DNA of 64,000 bases from Sphingopyxis sp. (lineage in GTDB: Bacteria > Pseudomonadota > Alphaproteobacteria > Sphingomonadales > Sphingomonadaceae), in the NCBI RefSeq assembly GCF_025869345.1, contig NZ_JAOZVW010000004.1, positions 1 through 64,000 on the forward strand, read 5' to 3'. Shown one piece after another: positions 51,774 to 61,521 of the stretch (position 1 is its first letter; each line of letters begins with the position of its first letter). Under the pieces are notes generated by a model. The model made no database searches and was not told where the DNA came from. It was given only the letters and a program-made list of their open reading frames with translations. The translations under genes and the position numbers were made by a program.

Positions 51774-53261
51774 ATGATGGGGAGCGAATTGACACCGATC
51801 GTCGTCGAGGGCCGCAACTGCTGGCGCATCGAGCGCGCCGACAAGGTGCGGATGATCGTCGATGCCGCCGATTATTATGCGCTGCTCGAACGGCTGATGG
51901 CCAACGCGAAGGAACGCATCCTGCTCATCGGCTGGGATTTCGATCCGCGCATTGCGCTAAAGCCCGACAGCCAGGGGCAGGGTGAACCGCTCGGCGACTA
52001 TCTGCTCCGCCTCGCGAAGAACTGCCCCGATCGCGACATCGACATCCTGCGCTGGAATTTCGGCGGGCTCAAACAGTTCGCGATGCCGCGCATCGTCTCG
52101 ATGGTGCTGCGCTGGAAGATCACGCGCTCGATCAGCTTCCGCCTCGACAGCGCGCATCCGGTTGGGTGCAGCCATCATCAGAAGGTCGCGGTGTTCGACG
52201 ATCACCTCGCGGTCTGCGGCGGCATCGACGTCGGCGCGCGCCGCTGGGACACGCGCGGGCACAAGGACGGCGACCCGCATCGCACCGCGCCCGATGGCAA
52301 GCCCTATATGCCGTGGCACGACAGCACGATGATCCTCGCCGGGCCGGTCGGCACCGCGCTCGCCGACCTTGGCAACGAGCGCTGGCAGCGCGCGACGAAG
52401 AAGCCGCTGCGCGAGTTGAACGGCAAGGGCGAGAATTGGCCGGACGATCTCGATCCGGATTTCGAGGGCGTCGACGTCGCCATTTCGCGTACACGCGCCG
52501 AATATGACGGCCATCCCGAAATCCGCGAGATCGAGCGTCTCTATCTCGACATGATCGCCGCCGCGAAGCGCTTCGTCTATTTCGAGAATCAATATTTCAC
52601 CTGCGGCAAGATCGCCGCCGCCATCGCCGAGCGGCTGGATGAGGACGATCCGCCCGAATTCGTGATGGTGATGCCTCAGCAGGCCGACGGCTGGCTCGAA
52701 CAGATGGCGATGGACGCGGCGCGCGTGCAACTCGTCCGCGCGGTCGCCAAGGCGAAGCATGGCGACCGGCTGAAAGTCTATTATCCGCGCACGCACGACG
52801 GCGAGGCCATCTATGTCCACGCCAAGACCGCGATCGTCGACGACCGGATGCTGCGCGTCGGGTCGGCGAACATGAACAACCGCTCGATGGGGCTCGACAG
52901 CGAGTGCGACGTGACGATCGACACCGCACTGCCCGCGAACCATGGCGTCGAACCCGTCATCCGGCGCCTGCGCGAGTCCTTGATCGCCGAGCATCTGGAC
53001 GCCGACCCCGCGGAGGTCGCGCGCCGTTTCGACGCCGCGGGATCGCTGATCGAGACGATCGAGGCGCTGCGCGGCGCCGGCCGCTCGCTCGAATTGCTCG
53101 ACCTCGTCCCGCCGGGGCCGCTCGACGAGTTCATCGCCGATAACGAACTGCTCGATCCGACGAGTCCCGATGCGATGTTCGAAGGAATCGCCGAGCGCGG
53201 GCTGAAGAAAAGCTGGCACCGCGGCAAGGCGTGGATGAAGCGGCATCGGCCTTTTCGGTGA
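51774..53261 (+). CDS. Phospholipase D-like protein
   Basis: A 495-residue PLD-superfamily protein with two HKD motifs. The first is H135-Q-K137 in S-H-H-Q-K-V-A-V-F-D-D. The second is H349-A-K351 in V-H-A-K-T-A-I-V-D-D, followed by G-S-A-N-M-N-N-R-S. The order and spacing resemble phospholipases D more than the membrane-anchored cardiolipin synthases, and no membrane helix is evident. It should hydrolyse or transfer phosphatidyl groups. Adjacent ATGs at 51774 and 51777 are both possible starts. A perfect hairpin repeat follows the stop. Confidence 0.88.
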   Translation: MMGSELTPIVVEGRNCWRIERADKVRMIVDAADYYALLERLMANAKERILLIGWDFDPRIALKPDSQGQGEPLGDYLLRLAKNCPDRDIDILRWNFGGLKQFAMPRIVSMVLRWKITRSISFRLDSAHPVGCSHHQKVAVFDDHLAVCGGIDVGARRWDTRGHKDGDPHRTAPDGKPYMPWHDSTMILAGPVGTALADLGNERWQRATKKPLRELNGKGENWPDDLDPDFEGVDVAISRTRAEYDGHPEIREIERLYLDMIAAAKRFVYFENQYFTCGKIAAAIAERLDEDDPPEFVMVMPQQADGWLEQMAMDAARVQLVRAVAKAKHGDRLKVYYPRTHDGEAIYVHAKTAIVDDRMLRVGSANMNNRSMGLDSECDVTIDTALPANHGVEPVIRRLRESLIAEHLDADPAEVARRFDAAGSLIETIEALRGAGRSLELLDLVPPGPLDEFIADNELLDPTSPDAMFEGIAERGLKKSWHRGKAWMKRHRPFR

Positions 53262-53266
53262 ACCCC

Positions 53267-53340
53267 GTCATTGCGAGCGAAGCGAAGCAATCCAGGGCGT
53301 AACAAGCCGCCCTGGATTGCTTCGCTTCGCTCGCAATGAC
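53267..53340. repeat. Perfect 33-base inverted repeat, GTCATTGCGAG family
   Basis: Arms 53267-53299 and 53308-53340 are exact complements (outer part GTCATTGCGAGCGAAGCGAA) with an eight-base loop. It separates the convergent phospholipase D-like and CitE-like genes and could terminate both. Confidence 0.85.
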
Positions 53341-53353
53341 GAAGGGGCGGGCG

Positions 53354-54205
53354 CTAATCCGCCAGCGACAGGATATGCTGCGCCTGCTTGAGGTGCGGCG
53401 CGTCCACCATCTTGCCGTCGACCTGCAGCACGCCGACCCCCGGATTGGCCGCGAAGGCATCGACGATCGCCTGCGCGCGCGCGACCTCGTCGGCCGAAGG
53501 CGTGAAGGCCGCGTTGATCGGTCTGATCTGCGAGGGATGGATCGCCATCATGCCGGTGAAGCCGTCGCGCCGCGCCCGCGCGGCATAGGCGGCGAGCCCC
53601 GCTTCGTCCTTGATCGCCGGGAAGACGGTGTCGATCGCCGCGACCCCCGCGCCATGCGCTGCGAACAGCGTCAGCGCACGCGCGACTTCATAGGGCGAGG
53701 TGTAGCTGCCGTCCTCGTTCCGGCTGGTGGTCGCCCCGATCGCGGCGGGCAGGTCCTCGGCGCCCCAGGTCAGCCCGACGAGCCGTTCCTTCGCCTCGCG
53801 ATAGCTGCCGAGCGTGAAGACCGCCGCGGGCGTTTCGGTTGCGATCGGCAGGATCGGCGGCAGCGAGGCATCGCGCGCGGATTCGCTGCGCAGGATCGTG
53901 TCGAGCTGCTGGATGCTCGGCGCGCCCTCGGCCTTGGGAAGCATGATCGCGTCGGGCCGCGCGGCGGCGATCGCCGCGACGTCGGCCGCGGTCATATGCC
54001 CGTCGAGCGGATTGACGCGCACGAGCGTGATCACCTCGCGTTCGCCCGCCAGATAGTCGGCGATCGCGGCGCGCGCGACCTCCTTGTTCGCAAGCGAAAC
54101 CGAATCCTCAAGGTCGAGGATGATCGCATCGGCGCCCGACGCGGCCGCCTTGGCGAAGCGTTCGGGGCGGTCGCCGGGGACGAAGAGCAGGGAGCGGAGG
54201 CGCAT
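53354..54205 (-). CDS. CitE-family CoA-ester lyase (HpcH/HpaI aldolase fold)
   Basis: A 283-residue TIM-barrel lyase. L-F-V-P-G-D-R-P-E-R-F, I-I-L-D-L-E-D-S-V, V-R-V-N-P-L-D and M-L-P-K-A-E are the family blocks, with Mg ligands expected at Glu and Asp in the middle (P-I-A-T-E-T and G-A-E-D-L). Relatives include malyl-CoA/citramalyl-CoA lyases. It is the last gene of a tight operon with the methylcrotonyl-CoA carboxylase genes; its ATG shares one base with the MaoC-like stop. It might cleave a 3-hydroxyacyl-CoA of that pathway (inference). Confidence 0.88.
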   Translation of the reverse strand: MRLRSLLFVPGDRPERFAKAAASGADAIILDLEDSVSLANKEVARAAIADYLAGEREVITLVRVNPLDGHMTAADVAAIAAARPDAIMLPKAEGAPSIQQLDTILRSESARDASLPPILPIATETPAAVFTLGSYREAKERLVGLTWGAEDLPAAIGATTSRNEDGSYTSPYEVARALTLFAAHGAGVAAIDTVFPAIKDEAGLAAYAARARRDGFTGMMAIHPSQIRPINAAFTPSADEVARAQAIVDAFAANPGVGVLQVDGKMVDAPHLKQAQHILSLAD

Positions 54206-54657
54206 CAGGCGTCCTTCTTCTTGATCAGCGCCGAGCGTTCACACTGGCAGACGGTCTCATCGCGCTGGTTGATACAGCGATGCAGGAAAGTGACGATACC
54301 CGCATTCGGCCGCGATTTCGATTCCTTGAGGCCGATCACCTCGCTCGTCGCGCGCAGCGTGTCGCCGAGGAACACCGGCTTCGGCATCACCAGCTTGTCG
54401 TAGCCGAGATTGGCGACGAGCGTGCCGAGCGTCGTGTCGCCGACCGACAGCCCGACCATCAGGCTGAAGGTGAAGGTGCCGTTGACGAGAATCTGCCCGA
54501 ACTCCGACGCCTTCGCCGCCTCGATGTCGAGGTGCAGCGGCTGCGGATTGTGGGTCATCGTCGTGAACAGCAGATTGTCGGTCTCGGTCACCGTGCGCCG
54601 GATATCGTGCGCCAGTGTGTCGCCGATAGCCCATTCATCGAAAAACCTGCCTGCCAT
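54205..54657 (-). CDS. MaoC-like hydratase (hot-dog fold)
   Basis: A 150-residue single hot-dog protein. The hydratase signature region reads [10 protein letters not shown] (H36 to H42), where H36 stands in for the Asp of (R)-specific enoyl-CoA hydratases and H42 is the conserved His. It probably adds water to or removes it from an unsaturated acyl-CoA. It sits between a GNAT gene and the CitE-like gene in the carboxylase operon. Longer readings upstream run into the GNAT gene and are rejected. Confidence 0.88.
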   Translation of the reverse strand: MAGRFFDEWAIGDTLAHDIRRTVTETDNLLFTTMTHNPQPLHLDIEAAKASEFGQILVNGTFTFSLMVGLSVGDTTLGTLVANLGYDKLVMPKPVFLGDTLRATSEVIGLKESKSRPNAGIVTFLHRCINQRDETVCQCERSALIKKKDA

Positions 54658-54659
54658 CG

Positions 54660-55118
54660 TCAGTCCCTCAAATGCAATTTCATGCCGACATGGCTCTGTA
54701 CGAAGCCGAGCCGGGCATAGAAGCGGTGCGCCGCGGTGCGTGTAGACGACGACGTCAATTGGACAAGCTTGCAGTCGCGCGCGCGGCACTGGTCGACCGC
54801 CCACAGGATCATCTGCTCGCCCAGTCTCTGTCCGCGCAGGTCGGCGACGATGCGCACCGCCTCGATCAGTCCGCGCCAGCTTCCGATAAAGGAAAGCCCC
54901 GGCAGGAAGCTGAGTTGCATCGTCCCGACGACGCGGCCGTCGAGCTCCGCCGCGATCAGGCGCTGGTTCGGGTCGGCGTCGATCGCCTCGAACGCGGCGA
55001 GGTAACGCGGGTCCGATGGGTCGGCCTCGCGGCCCGGCGGGATCACATCCTCGGCGAGCATCGCGAGGATCGCGGGAAGGTCGGCCTTCGTTGCGTCGCG
55101 GAGGATCAGGCCGCTCAT
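54660..55118 (-). CDS. GNAT-family N-acetyltransferase
   Basis: A 152-residue acetyltransferase. The acetyl-CoA pyrophosphate loop region is [10 protein letters not shown], preceded by the strand G-T-M-Q-L-S-F-L-P. The C-terminal [11 protein letters not shown] is typical of the fold. The ATG overlaps the biotin carboxylase gene stop by four bases. Its target is unknown; lying within a CoA-ester operon it may modify a pathway enzyme or a small molecule. Confidence 0.87.
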   Translation of the reverse strand: MSGLILRDATKADLPAILAMLAEDVIPPGREADPSDPRYLAAFEAIDADPNQRLIAAELDGRVVGTMQLSFLPGLSFIGSWRGLIEAVRIVADLRGQRLGEQMILWAVDQCRARDCKLVQLTSSSTRTAAHRFYARLGFVQSHVGMKLHLRD

Positions 55119-57034
55119 TTGGCCGCCTCGATCTTCGCGAGCAGCGCCTCGACCTGCACCTGCGCGCCCGCGATGGCGTTGAGTTCGGCGACCACGCCGT
55201 CGAACGGGGCGGTCAGGCTATGCTCCATCTTCATCGCCTCGAGGGTCAGCAGCTTCTGTCCCTTCGTCACCGCGTCACCCGCCGCGACATCGACCGCGAT
55301 GATCTTGCCCGGCATCGGCGACAGGATCGCGCCGTCGCCTGCTGCGCCGGTAGACGCTCCACCGGCGCGGAACGGCTCGAACCGGTGCGGCCAACCTTTG
55401 TCGACGATCAGGATTTGATCGCCATGCTGCCAGAGCAGCGAGCCCACGCCGAGGCGCGTCGAGCCGATCACGGTGCTGCGCGGTTGCCCGTCCACAAGCA
55501 TCCAGATCGTTTTGTTGGCGGGCGCATTGGCTCTGAAACCGAAGAGGTCAGTCCAAGCGTCGACGAACTCATCGCTATATTTCTGCGGTGCGATCGCGAC
55601 ATCGGTTCCGCCAGTTCGCTTGAAAATGTTGATCGCACCCATTTCAAGCAGGGGGTCGGTCGGTTCGGCCCCGGCAACGAGCGTGTCGAGATTGGCGGCG
55701 ATGAAGCCGGTATCGAGCGCCGCCGCGCGGACGGCTTCGTGACGGAGCAGGGCCGAGAGAAAACCGGCGTTGTTCTTGACCGGCCAAGTCAGGGTTGAAT
55801 CGCAAGTGAAGGCGAGGCGTTCAAGTGCGTCCGCCCGGTTGACCCCCTTTACCACGAGCTTCGCAATCATCGGATCATAGAACGGAGACACTGTATCGCC
55901 GCCCGTCACGCCGGTCTCAATTCGCGCGATCTCGTCGTCGAGATGGAAGTTGTTCAGCGCGCCCGTGCTTGGAAGAAAACCGGTCAGCGGATCCTCAGCG
56001 TAAAGGCGAGCTTCCATCGCCCAGCCGTCGATTGTCAGTTCGTCTTGGCGAAGCGGCAACGGTTCGCCCGACGCGACGCGGAGCTGCCATTCGACCAGAT
56101 CGACGCCGGTGATTTCCTCGGTCACCGGATGCTCGACCTGCAGCCGCGTGTTCATCTCCATGAACCAGATGCGGTCGGCGCGCAGGCCCTCGCTGGCGTC
56201 GGCGATGAACTCGATCGTGCCGGCACCGACATAATCGACCGCCTTCGCGGCGCGCACTGCGGCGGCGCAGAGTTCGGCACGCGTCGCTTCGTCCATGCCG
56301 GGGGCAGGGGCTTCCTCGATTACCTTCTGGTGGCGGCGCTGGAGCGAGCAGTCGCGTTCGAACAGGTGGACGACATTGCCGTGCGTGTCGCCGAACACCT
56401 GCACCTCGATATGGCGCGGGGTCAGGATATATTTCTCGATCAGCACATGGTCGTTGCCGAACGACGCCGCCGCCTCGCGCTGGCACGAGGCGAGCGCGTC
56501 GGCGAAATCGGCCGCGGCATCGACCTTGCGCATCCCCTTGCCGCCACCGCCCGCGACCGCCTTTATGAGGACGGGATAGCCGATCTTCGCGGCCTGTTCG
56601 GCGAGGAAAGCCGGGTCCTGATTCGCACCCATATAGCCCGGCGTCACCGGCACCCCGGCCTCGGTCATCAGCTTCTTGGCTGCATCCTTGAGACCCATCG
56701 CGGTGATCGACGAAGGCTTCGGGCCGACCCACACGAGCCCGGCATCGATGACCGCCTGTGCGAACCCGGCATTTTCGGACAGGAAGCCATAACCCGGATG
56801 GATCGCCTCGGCGCCAGTGGCCTTCGCGGCGGCGATGATCTTTTCGCCCACCAGATAGGATTCACGTGCCGGCGACGGCCCGATATGCACCGCTTCGTCG
56901 GCCTCCCGCACATGCAGCGCCTTGGCGTCGGCGTCCGAATAGACCGCAACAGTGCGAATGCCCATCTCGCGCGCGGTGCGGATGATACGGCAGGCGATCT
57001 CGCCACGATTGGCGATGAGGAGGGATTGGATCAT
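55115..57034 (-). CDS. liuD: Methylcrotonyl-CoA carboxylase, biotin-containing alpha subunit
   Basis: A 639-residue protein. The biotin carboxylase domain starts [12 protein letters not shown] and contains the ATP loop G-G-G-G-K-G-M-R and [10 protein letters not shown]. The C-terminal biotinyl domain has E-A-M-K-M-E-H with K602 as the biotinylated lysine. Pairing with the carboxyltransferase gene upstream and isovaleryl-CoA dehydrogenase nearby supports leucine breakdown, though geranyl-CoA or another acyl-CoA carboxylase cannot be excluded by sequence alone. The start overlaps the small upstream gene by ATGA. Confidence 0.9.
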   Translation of the reverse strand: MIQSLLIANRGEIACRIIRTAREMGIRTVAVYSDADAKALHVREADEAVHIGPSPARESYLVGEKIIAAAKATGAEAIHPGYGFLSENAGFAQAVIDAGLVWVGPKPSSITAMGLKDAAKKLMTEAGVPVTPGYMGANQDPAFLAEQAAKIGYPVLIKAVAGGGGKGMRKVDAAADFADALASCQREAAASFGNDHVLIEKYILTPRHIEVQVFGDTHGNVVHLFERDCSLQRRHQKVIEEAPAPGMDEATRAELCAAAVRAAKAVDYVGAGTIEFIADASEGLRADRIWFMEMNTRLQVEHPVTEEITGVDLVEWQLRVASGEPLPLRQDELTIDGWAMEARLYAEDPLTGFLPSTGALNNFHLDDEIARIETGVTGGDTVSPFYDPMIAKLVVKGVNRADALERLAFTCDSTLTWPVKNNAGFLSALLRHEAVRAAALDTGFIAANLDTLVAGAEPTDPLLEMGAINIFKRTGGTDVAIAPQKYSDEFVDAWTDLFGFRANAPANKTIWMLVDGQPRSTVIGSTRLGVGSLLWQHGDQILIVDKGWPHRFEPFRAGGASTGAAGDGAILSPMPGKIIAVDVAAGDAVTKGQKLLTLEAMKMEHSLTAPFDGVVAELNAIAGAQVQVEALLAKIEAAK

Positions 57035-57297
57035 TCTTCTTCTACCAATTTTGCCAATCGAGCTGAAATGGCAGTCAGGCCCTTTTCGGTTTCAGCGAGG
57101 AGAGTTGCTTTTTCGTTTTGCCGTCCGAAGGGTGATTTTTCCCAAAGGAGATCGGCAACATCGTCGCTGACTTTGAAAAAGAGTGGGTGCTCGAACATTC
57201 TCTTCACTAGGGAGTCGACTGGCTCTCCAAATTCCGAACTGCCATGGTGCAAGATGTCAGTGAAAGGGTGGTCACCGGGACGTCCGTTTGCCATCAT
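57031..57297 (-). CDS. Small hypothetical protein between the two carboxylase subunit genes
   Basis: An 88-residue acidic protein. Its composition is less GC-rich than neighbours, and the C-terminal third looks helical (L-A-E-T-E-K-G-L-T-A-I-S-A-R-L). No family is recognised. The ATG has GAG-type sites upstream, nine bases after the beta subunit stop, and its own stop overlaps the alpha subunit start by four bases, so it is translated within the operon. It might assist or regulate the carboxylase, but this is only inferred from position. Confidence 0.7.
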   Translation of the reverse strand: MMANGRPGDHPFTDILHHGSSEFGEPVDSLVKRMFEHPLFFKVSDDVADLLWEKSPFGRQNEKATLLAETEKGLTAISARLAKLVEEE

Positions 57298-57306
57298 AGT
57301 CTCCTG

Positions 57307-58905
57307 TCACATCCTGAACACGCCGAACCCGCGGTCCTCGACCGGAGCGTTCAGCGTTGCGGCGAAGGCCAGCCCCAGCACATCCCGCGTCTGCGCGGGA
57401 TCGATGATACCATCGTCCCAGAGGCGCGCGGTTGCGTGATAGGGGTTGCCTTCATCCTCATATTTCTGGCGGATCGGCACCTTGAAGGCTTCGGCTTCCT
57501 CTGCCGTCCATTTGTCGGCGTCGCGGTGGACGGTCGCCAGCACCGATGCCGCCTGCTCGCCGCCCATCACGCTGATCCGCGCATTGGGCCAGGTGAAGAG
57601 GAAGCGCGGCGAATAGGCCCGCCCACACATGCCGTAATTGCCCGCGCCGAAGCTGCCGCCGATCAGCACCGTGATCTTCGGCACCGTTGCCGTCGCCACC
57701 GCGGTCACCAGCTTCGCGCCGTGTTTGGCGATCCCCTCGGCCTCATATTTGCCGCCGACCATGAAGCCGCTGATGTTCTGGAGGAAGAGCAGGGGAATGC
57801 GCCGCTGCTGCGCCAGTTCGATGAAATGCGCGCCCTTGACCGCGCTTTCGCTGAACAGCACGCCGTTGTTGGCGAGGATCGCGACCGGAATACCCCAGAT
57901 ATGCGCGAAGCCGCAGACGAGCGTGCTCCCGTAGTTCGCCTTGAACTCGTGAAACTCGCTGGCATCAACGATGCGCGCGATAACCTCGTGCACGTCATAG
58001 GGTGCGCGCACGTCCTGCGGGATGATGCCGTAAAGCTCCTCCGCGGCATATTTGGGTGGGCGCGGGTCTTTCATCGCCACCTCGAAGCCTTGCTCGGCCC
58101 CGAAGGTCGAGACGATGTCGCGGACGATCGTCAGCGCATGTTCGTCATTCTCGGCCAAGTGGTCGACGACGCCCGATTTCTTCGCGTGTAAATCGCCGCC
58201 GCCGAGATCCTCGGCGCTGATCTCCTCGCCCGTCGCCGCCTTCACGAGCGGCGGGCCGGCGAGGAAGATCGTGCCCTGATTGCGAACGATCACCGTCTCG
58301 TCGCTCATCGCGGGGACGTAAGCGCCGCCCGCGGTGCAGCTGCCCATCACGCACGCGATCTGCGGAATACGTTTCGCGCTCATATTCGCCTGGTTGAAGA
58401 AGATGCGCCCGAAATGGTCGCGGTCGGGAAAGACCTGATCCTGATGCGGCAGGTTGGCACCGCCGCTGTCGACGAGATAGAGGCAGGGCAGACGGTTCGC
58501 TTCGGCGATCTCCTGCGCGCGAAGATGCTTCTTGACGGTCATCGGATAGTAAGTGCCGCCCTTCACCGTCGCGTCGTTGCAGACGATCATCGCTTGCCGC
58601 CCCGACACGCGGCCGATGCCGGCGATCATGCCCGCGCCGGGAACCTCGCCCTCATACATGTCGCCCGCCGCAAGCTGCCCGATCTCGAGGAAGGGCGAGC
58701 CCGGATCGAGCAGCCGCTCGACCCGTTCGCGCGGCAGCAGCTTGCCGCGGCTCGTGTGCCGCTCGCGCGATTTTTCATTGCCGCCGAGCGCCGCCGCGGC
58801 GACCCGCGCATGGAGCTCGTCGCGCAGGCCGCGATTGTGCGCGGCATTGGCGCGAAACGCGTCGCTTTCCGCATCGATCATCGTTCCCAAGACAGGCGCG
58901 CTCAC
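57307..58905 (-). CDS. liuB: Methylcrotonyl-CoA carboxylase, carboxyltransferase beta subunit
   Basis: A 532-residue carboxyltransferase, the usual length for the family, from a GTG at 58905 preceded by GGGAGAG. Key parts are [23 protein letters not shown], and [11 protein letters not shown] in the N-half; the C-half has [12 protein letters not shown] and [10 protein letters not shown]. It should carboxylate 3-methylcrotonyl-CoA in leucine breakdown. It is the first gene of the operon running to 53354. Extending to an upstream start at 58989 gives unrelated residues. Confidence 0.92.
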   Translation of the reverse strand: MSAPVLGTMIDAESDAFRANAAHNRGLRDELHARVAAAALGGNEKSRERHTSRGKLLPRERVERLLDPGSPFLEIGQLAAGDMYEGEVPGAGMIAGIGRVSGRQAMIVCNDATVKGGTYYPMTVKKHLRAQEIAEANRLPCLYLVDSGGANLPHQDQVFPDRDHFGRIFFNQANMSAKRIPQIACVMGSCTAGGAYVPAMSDETVIVRNQGTIFLAGPPLVKAATGEEISAEDLGGGDLHAKKSGVVDHLAENDEHALTIVRDIVSTFGAEQGFEVAMKDPRPPKYAAEELYGIIPQDVRAPYDVHEVIARIVDASEFHEFKANYGSTLVCGFAHIWGIPVAILANNGVLFSESAVKGAHFIELAQQRRIPLLFLQNISGFMVGGKYEAEGIAKHGAKLVTAVATATVPKITVLIGGSFGAGNYGMCGRAYSPRFLFTWPNARISVMGGEQAASVLATVHRDADKWTAEEAEAFKVPIRQKYEDEGNPYHATARLWDDGIIDPAQTRDVLGLAFAATLNAPVEDRGFGVFRM

Positions 58906-59051
58906 GTCTTTCACTCTCCCGCTGAAGTCCGGCGGGATACCCCGCCGCTCGTCGACCCACAAGGACCGCAGGCCGAAAATGGTTGGCATTGAAACCGGAT
59001 CGTCACAGGCCTATGCCCCTTCGCATCCCCCATAAAAGCAAGGCCGACCCC

Positions 59052-61139
59052 ATGAAAAAGACCGTCTTCGCCATCCTTCTGTCCACCGCCGCGATCGTCG
59101 CGGGCCCGGTCGCCTGTTCGAAGGGCGGCGACAAGGCCGACGCCAGCTACACCGTCGGCACTGAACTCGGCATCAGCAAGACCGCGATGGACACCAGCGT
59201 GAAGCCCGGCGACGACTTTTACGCTTACGCCAATGGCAATTGGCAAAAGACGACCGCGATCCCGGCGGACCGCTCGTCGACCGGCGCCTTCTACATCGCC
59301 TTCCTCGAAACAGAGAAGCGCACCCGCGAACTGGTCGACGCGATCGTCAAGAGCGGCGGCGACCCCAAGACCGACGACGGCCGCATCGCCGCCTTCTACA
59401 ACGCCTATATGAATACCAAGGCGATCGACGCCGCGGGGATGAAGCCGGTCGCGGCCGATCTCGCGCGCTTCGCGGCGATCGCCGACAAGGCTGCGCTGTC
59501 GAAGGTGCTGGGCGAGCAGACCCGCGCCGACGTCGACCCGCTGAACGCGACCGATTTCAACACCGAAAATCTGTTCGGCATCTTCGTGACGCAGGGCCTC
59601 GCTACCCCCGGCGAAGTGATCCCCTATGTGCTGCAGGGCGGCCTCGGCCTGCCCGAGCGCGAATATTATCTGTCGGCCGATCCCAAGATGGCGACGATCC
59701 GCACCCAATATCAGACCTATATCGCCAAGCTGCTGACCGCCGCCGGGCAGAGCGATGCCGAGGCGAAGGCGAAGCGCATCTATGACCTCGAGGTCAAGAT
59801 CGCGAAGGCGCACGCAAGCCGCGAAGAGAGCGAAGATTTCGCCAAGTCGGCGGGCGTCTGGGCGAAGGGCGATTTCGCGACGAAGGCGCCGGGCATCGAC
59901 TGGGATGCCTATTTCGCGGCGGCGGGGCTCGGCAAGGCGGCGAAGTTCGGCGCCTATCATGCGAAGGCGATCACCGGCCTGTCGGCGCTCGTGGCGTCGG
60001 AGCCGCTCGATACGTGGAAGGACTGGCTGGCGTTTCACCAGATCAACAGCCACACCGACGTGCTGCCGAGCGCGCTCGATAATGCGCACTTCGCCTTTTA
60101 CGGCACGACGCTTTCGGGCACACCGCAGCAGCGCAGCCGCGACAAGCGCGCGCTCGACGCGCTGAACACCGACCTCGGCGACGCGGTCGGCCGCGTCTAT
60201 GCCGAGAAATATTTTCCGGCATCGGCGAAGGCCGAGGTCGGCGACATGGTGAAGGGCATCAAGGCGGCGTTCGCCACGCGCGTGAACGCGATCGACTGGA
60301 TGGCCCCCGAAACCAAGAAGGAAGCGATCAAGAAGGTCGAGACGATCGTCGTCGGCGTCGGCTATCCCGAAACCTGGCGCGATTACGGCAGCTACACCGT
60401 CAGCACCGACAATGCCTATGCCAACGAGATCGCGGGCGAGAAGGCCGAATATGCGCATCAGCTCGCCAAGATCGGCAAGCCGATGGACAAGGCCGAATGG
60501 TGGATGACGCCGCAGACGGTCAATGCCGTCAACCTGCCGGTGCAGAACGCGCTGAACTTCCCCGCCGCGATCCTGCAGCCGCCCTTCTTCAACGCTGCCG
60601 CCGACCCAGCCTATAATTATGGCGCGATCGGCGCCGTCATCGGCCACGAGATCAGTCACAGCTTCGACAACAATGGCGCGGCGTTCGATTCGACCGGGGC
60701 GCTGCGCAACTGGTGGACGGCCGCCGACCTCAAGAAGTTCGAGGAAGCGGGCGCCGCGCTCGCCGCGCAGTTCGACACCTATAAGCCGTTCCCCGACCTG
60801 GCGGTGAACGGCAAGCTGACGCTGGGTGAGAATATTGCCGACGTCGCGGGCTTGCAGGCGGCCTACGACGCCTATCACGCTTCGCTCGGCGGCAAGGCCG
60901 CGCCGGTGATCGACGGCTTTACCGGCGACCAGCGCTTCTTCATCGCCTATGCGCAGACCTGGGCGACCAAGATGCGCGACGAGGCGCTGCGCGCGCGCAT
61001 CGCGACCGACGGCCATGCGCCGGGCATGTACCGCGCGCTGACCGTGCGCAACCTCGACGCCTGGTACAAGGCGTTCGACGTCAAGGAAGGCGACAAGCTC
61101 TACCTCGCGCCCGACAAGCGCGTGCGGGTGTGGGGATGA
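59052..61139 (+). CDS. M13-family zinc metallopeptidase, exported
   Basis: A 695-residue neprilysin/PepO-like endopeptidase. It has a signal peptide with a Cys at C22 (P-V-A-C-S), which is a weak lipobox match, so it is either periplasmic or lipid-anchored. The zinc site is H532-E-I-S-H536 with E593 in G-E-N-I-A-D, and D597 follows. N-A-V-N and N-A-L-N-F-P-A-A bind substrate backbone. It diverges from the carboxylase operon with 146 bases between starts. Likely function is peptide turnover in the envelope. Confidence 0.92.
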   Translation: MKKTVFAILLSTAAIVAGPVACSKGGDKADASYTVGTELGISKTAMDTSVKPGDDFYAYANGNWQKTTAIPADRSSTGAFYIAFLETEKRTRELVDAIVKSGGDPKTDDGRIAAFYNAYMNTKAIDAAGMKPVAADLARFAAIADKAALSKVLGEQTRADVDPLNATDFNTENLFGIFVTQGLATPGEVIPYVLQGGLGLPEREYYLSADPKMATIRTQYQTYIAKLLTAAGQSDAEAKAKRIYDLEVKIAKAHASREESEDFAKSAGVWAKGDFATKAPGIDWDAYFAAAGLGKAAKFGAYHAKAITGLSALVASEPLDTWKDWLAFHQINSHTDVLPSALDNAHFAFYGTTLSGTPQQRSRDKRALDALNTDLGDAVGRVYAEKYFPASAKAEVGDMVKGIKAAFATRVNAIDWMAPETKKEAIKKVETIVVGVGYPETWRDYGSYTVSTDNAYANEIAGEKAEYAHQLAKIGKPMDKAEWWMTPQTVNAVNLPVQNALNFPAAILQPPFFNAAADPAYNYGAIGAVIGHEISHSFDNNGAAFDSTGALRNWWTAADLKKFEEAGAALAAQFDTYKPFPDLAVNGKLTLGENIADVAGLQAAYDAYHASLGGKAAPVIDGFTGDQRFFIAYAQTWATKMRDEALRARIATDGHAPGMYRALTVRNLDAWYKAFDVKEGDKLYLAPDKRVRVWG

Positions 61140-61148
61140 ATTAGCCCC

Positions 61149-61241
61149 GTCATTGCGAGAACCCCGGGCTTGATCCGGGGGACGCGGCAATCCAGAGCGG
61201 GCGTAAACCGCTCTGGATTGCTTCGCTCCGCTCGCAATGAC
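61149..61241. repeat. Hairpin repeat, GTCATTGCGAG family, composite
   Basis: Outer arms GTCATTGCGAG and CTCGCAATGAC enclose a second hairpin around CAATCCAGAGCGG/CCGCTCTGGATTG and a CCCCGGGCTTGATCCGGGG insert that resembles the 48132 repeat. It lies between convergent genes and may terminate both. Confidence 0.8.
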
Positions 61242-61242
61242 G

Positions 61243-61521
61243 TCAATCATTGGGAGCCTGTTTTTTCGCCGGCTTCTTGCGGATCAAATGGCTGTAGACG
61301 CCGACCAGATTGATGCAGAGCAGCGCGACATTTTGCCAGCCGATGCCCTCGCTGTCGGGTTGCAGGAAGCCCCAGCCGATCAGCGCGAGGCTGCTCGTCA
61401 CGAAGATCACGAACGCCCAGCCGTTCCACCGCTCGCCGAGATTGAGCGAGACGAGCAGCGCCGCGAGCGTCGCGGCGGCGGCGCCATAATATTGCAGCGC
61501 GTCGAGCAGGGTTTGATTCAT
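61243..61521 (-). CDS. Small membrane protein
   Basis: A 92-residue protein with about three hydrophobic segments (A-A-A-T-L-A-A-L-L-V-S-L, then W-A-F-V-I-F-V-T-S-S-L-A-L-I-G-W and V-A-L-L-C-I-N-L-V-G-V) and a basic C-terminal tail R-K-K-P-A-K-K. Its ATG overlaps the stop of the upstream membrane-protein gene. It resembles small PnuC-like or SMR-like membrane proteins only in general shape; no assignment is made. Longer readings contain non-family residues. Confidence 0.72.
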   Translation of the reverse strand: MNQTLLDALQYYGAAAATLAALLVSLNLGERWNGWAFVIFVTSSLALIGWGFLQPDSEGIGWQNVALLCINLVGVYSHLIRKKPAKKQAPND

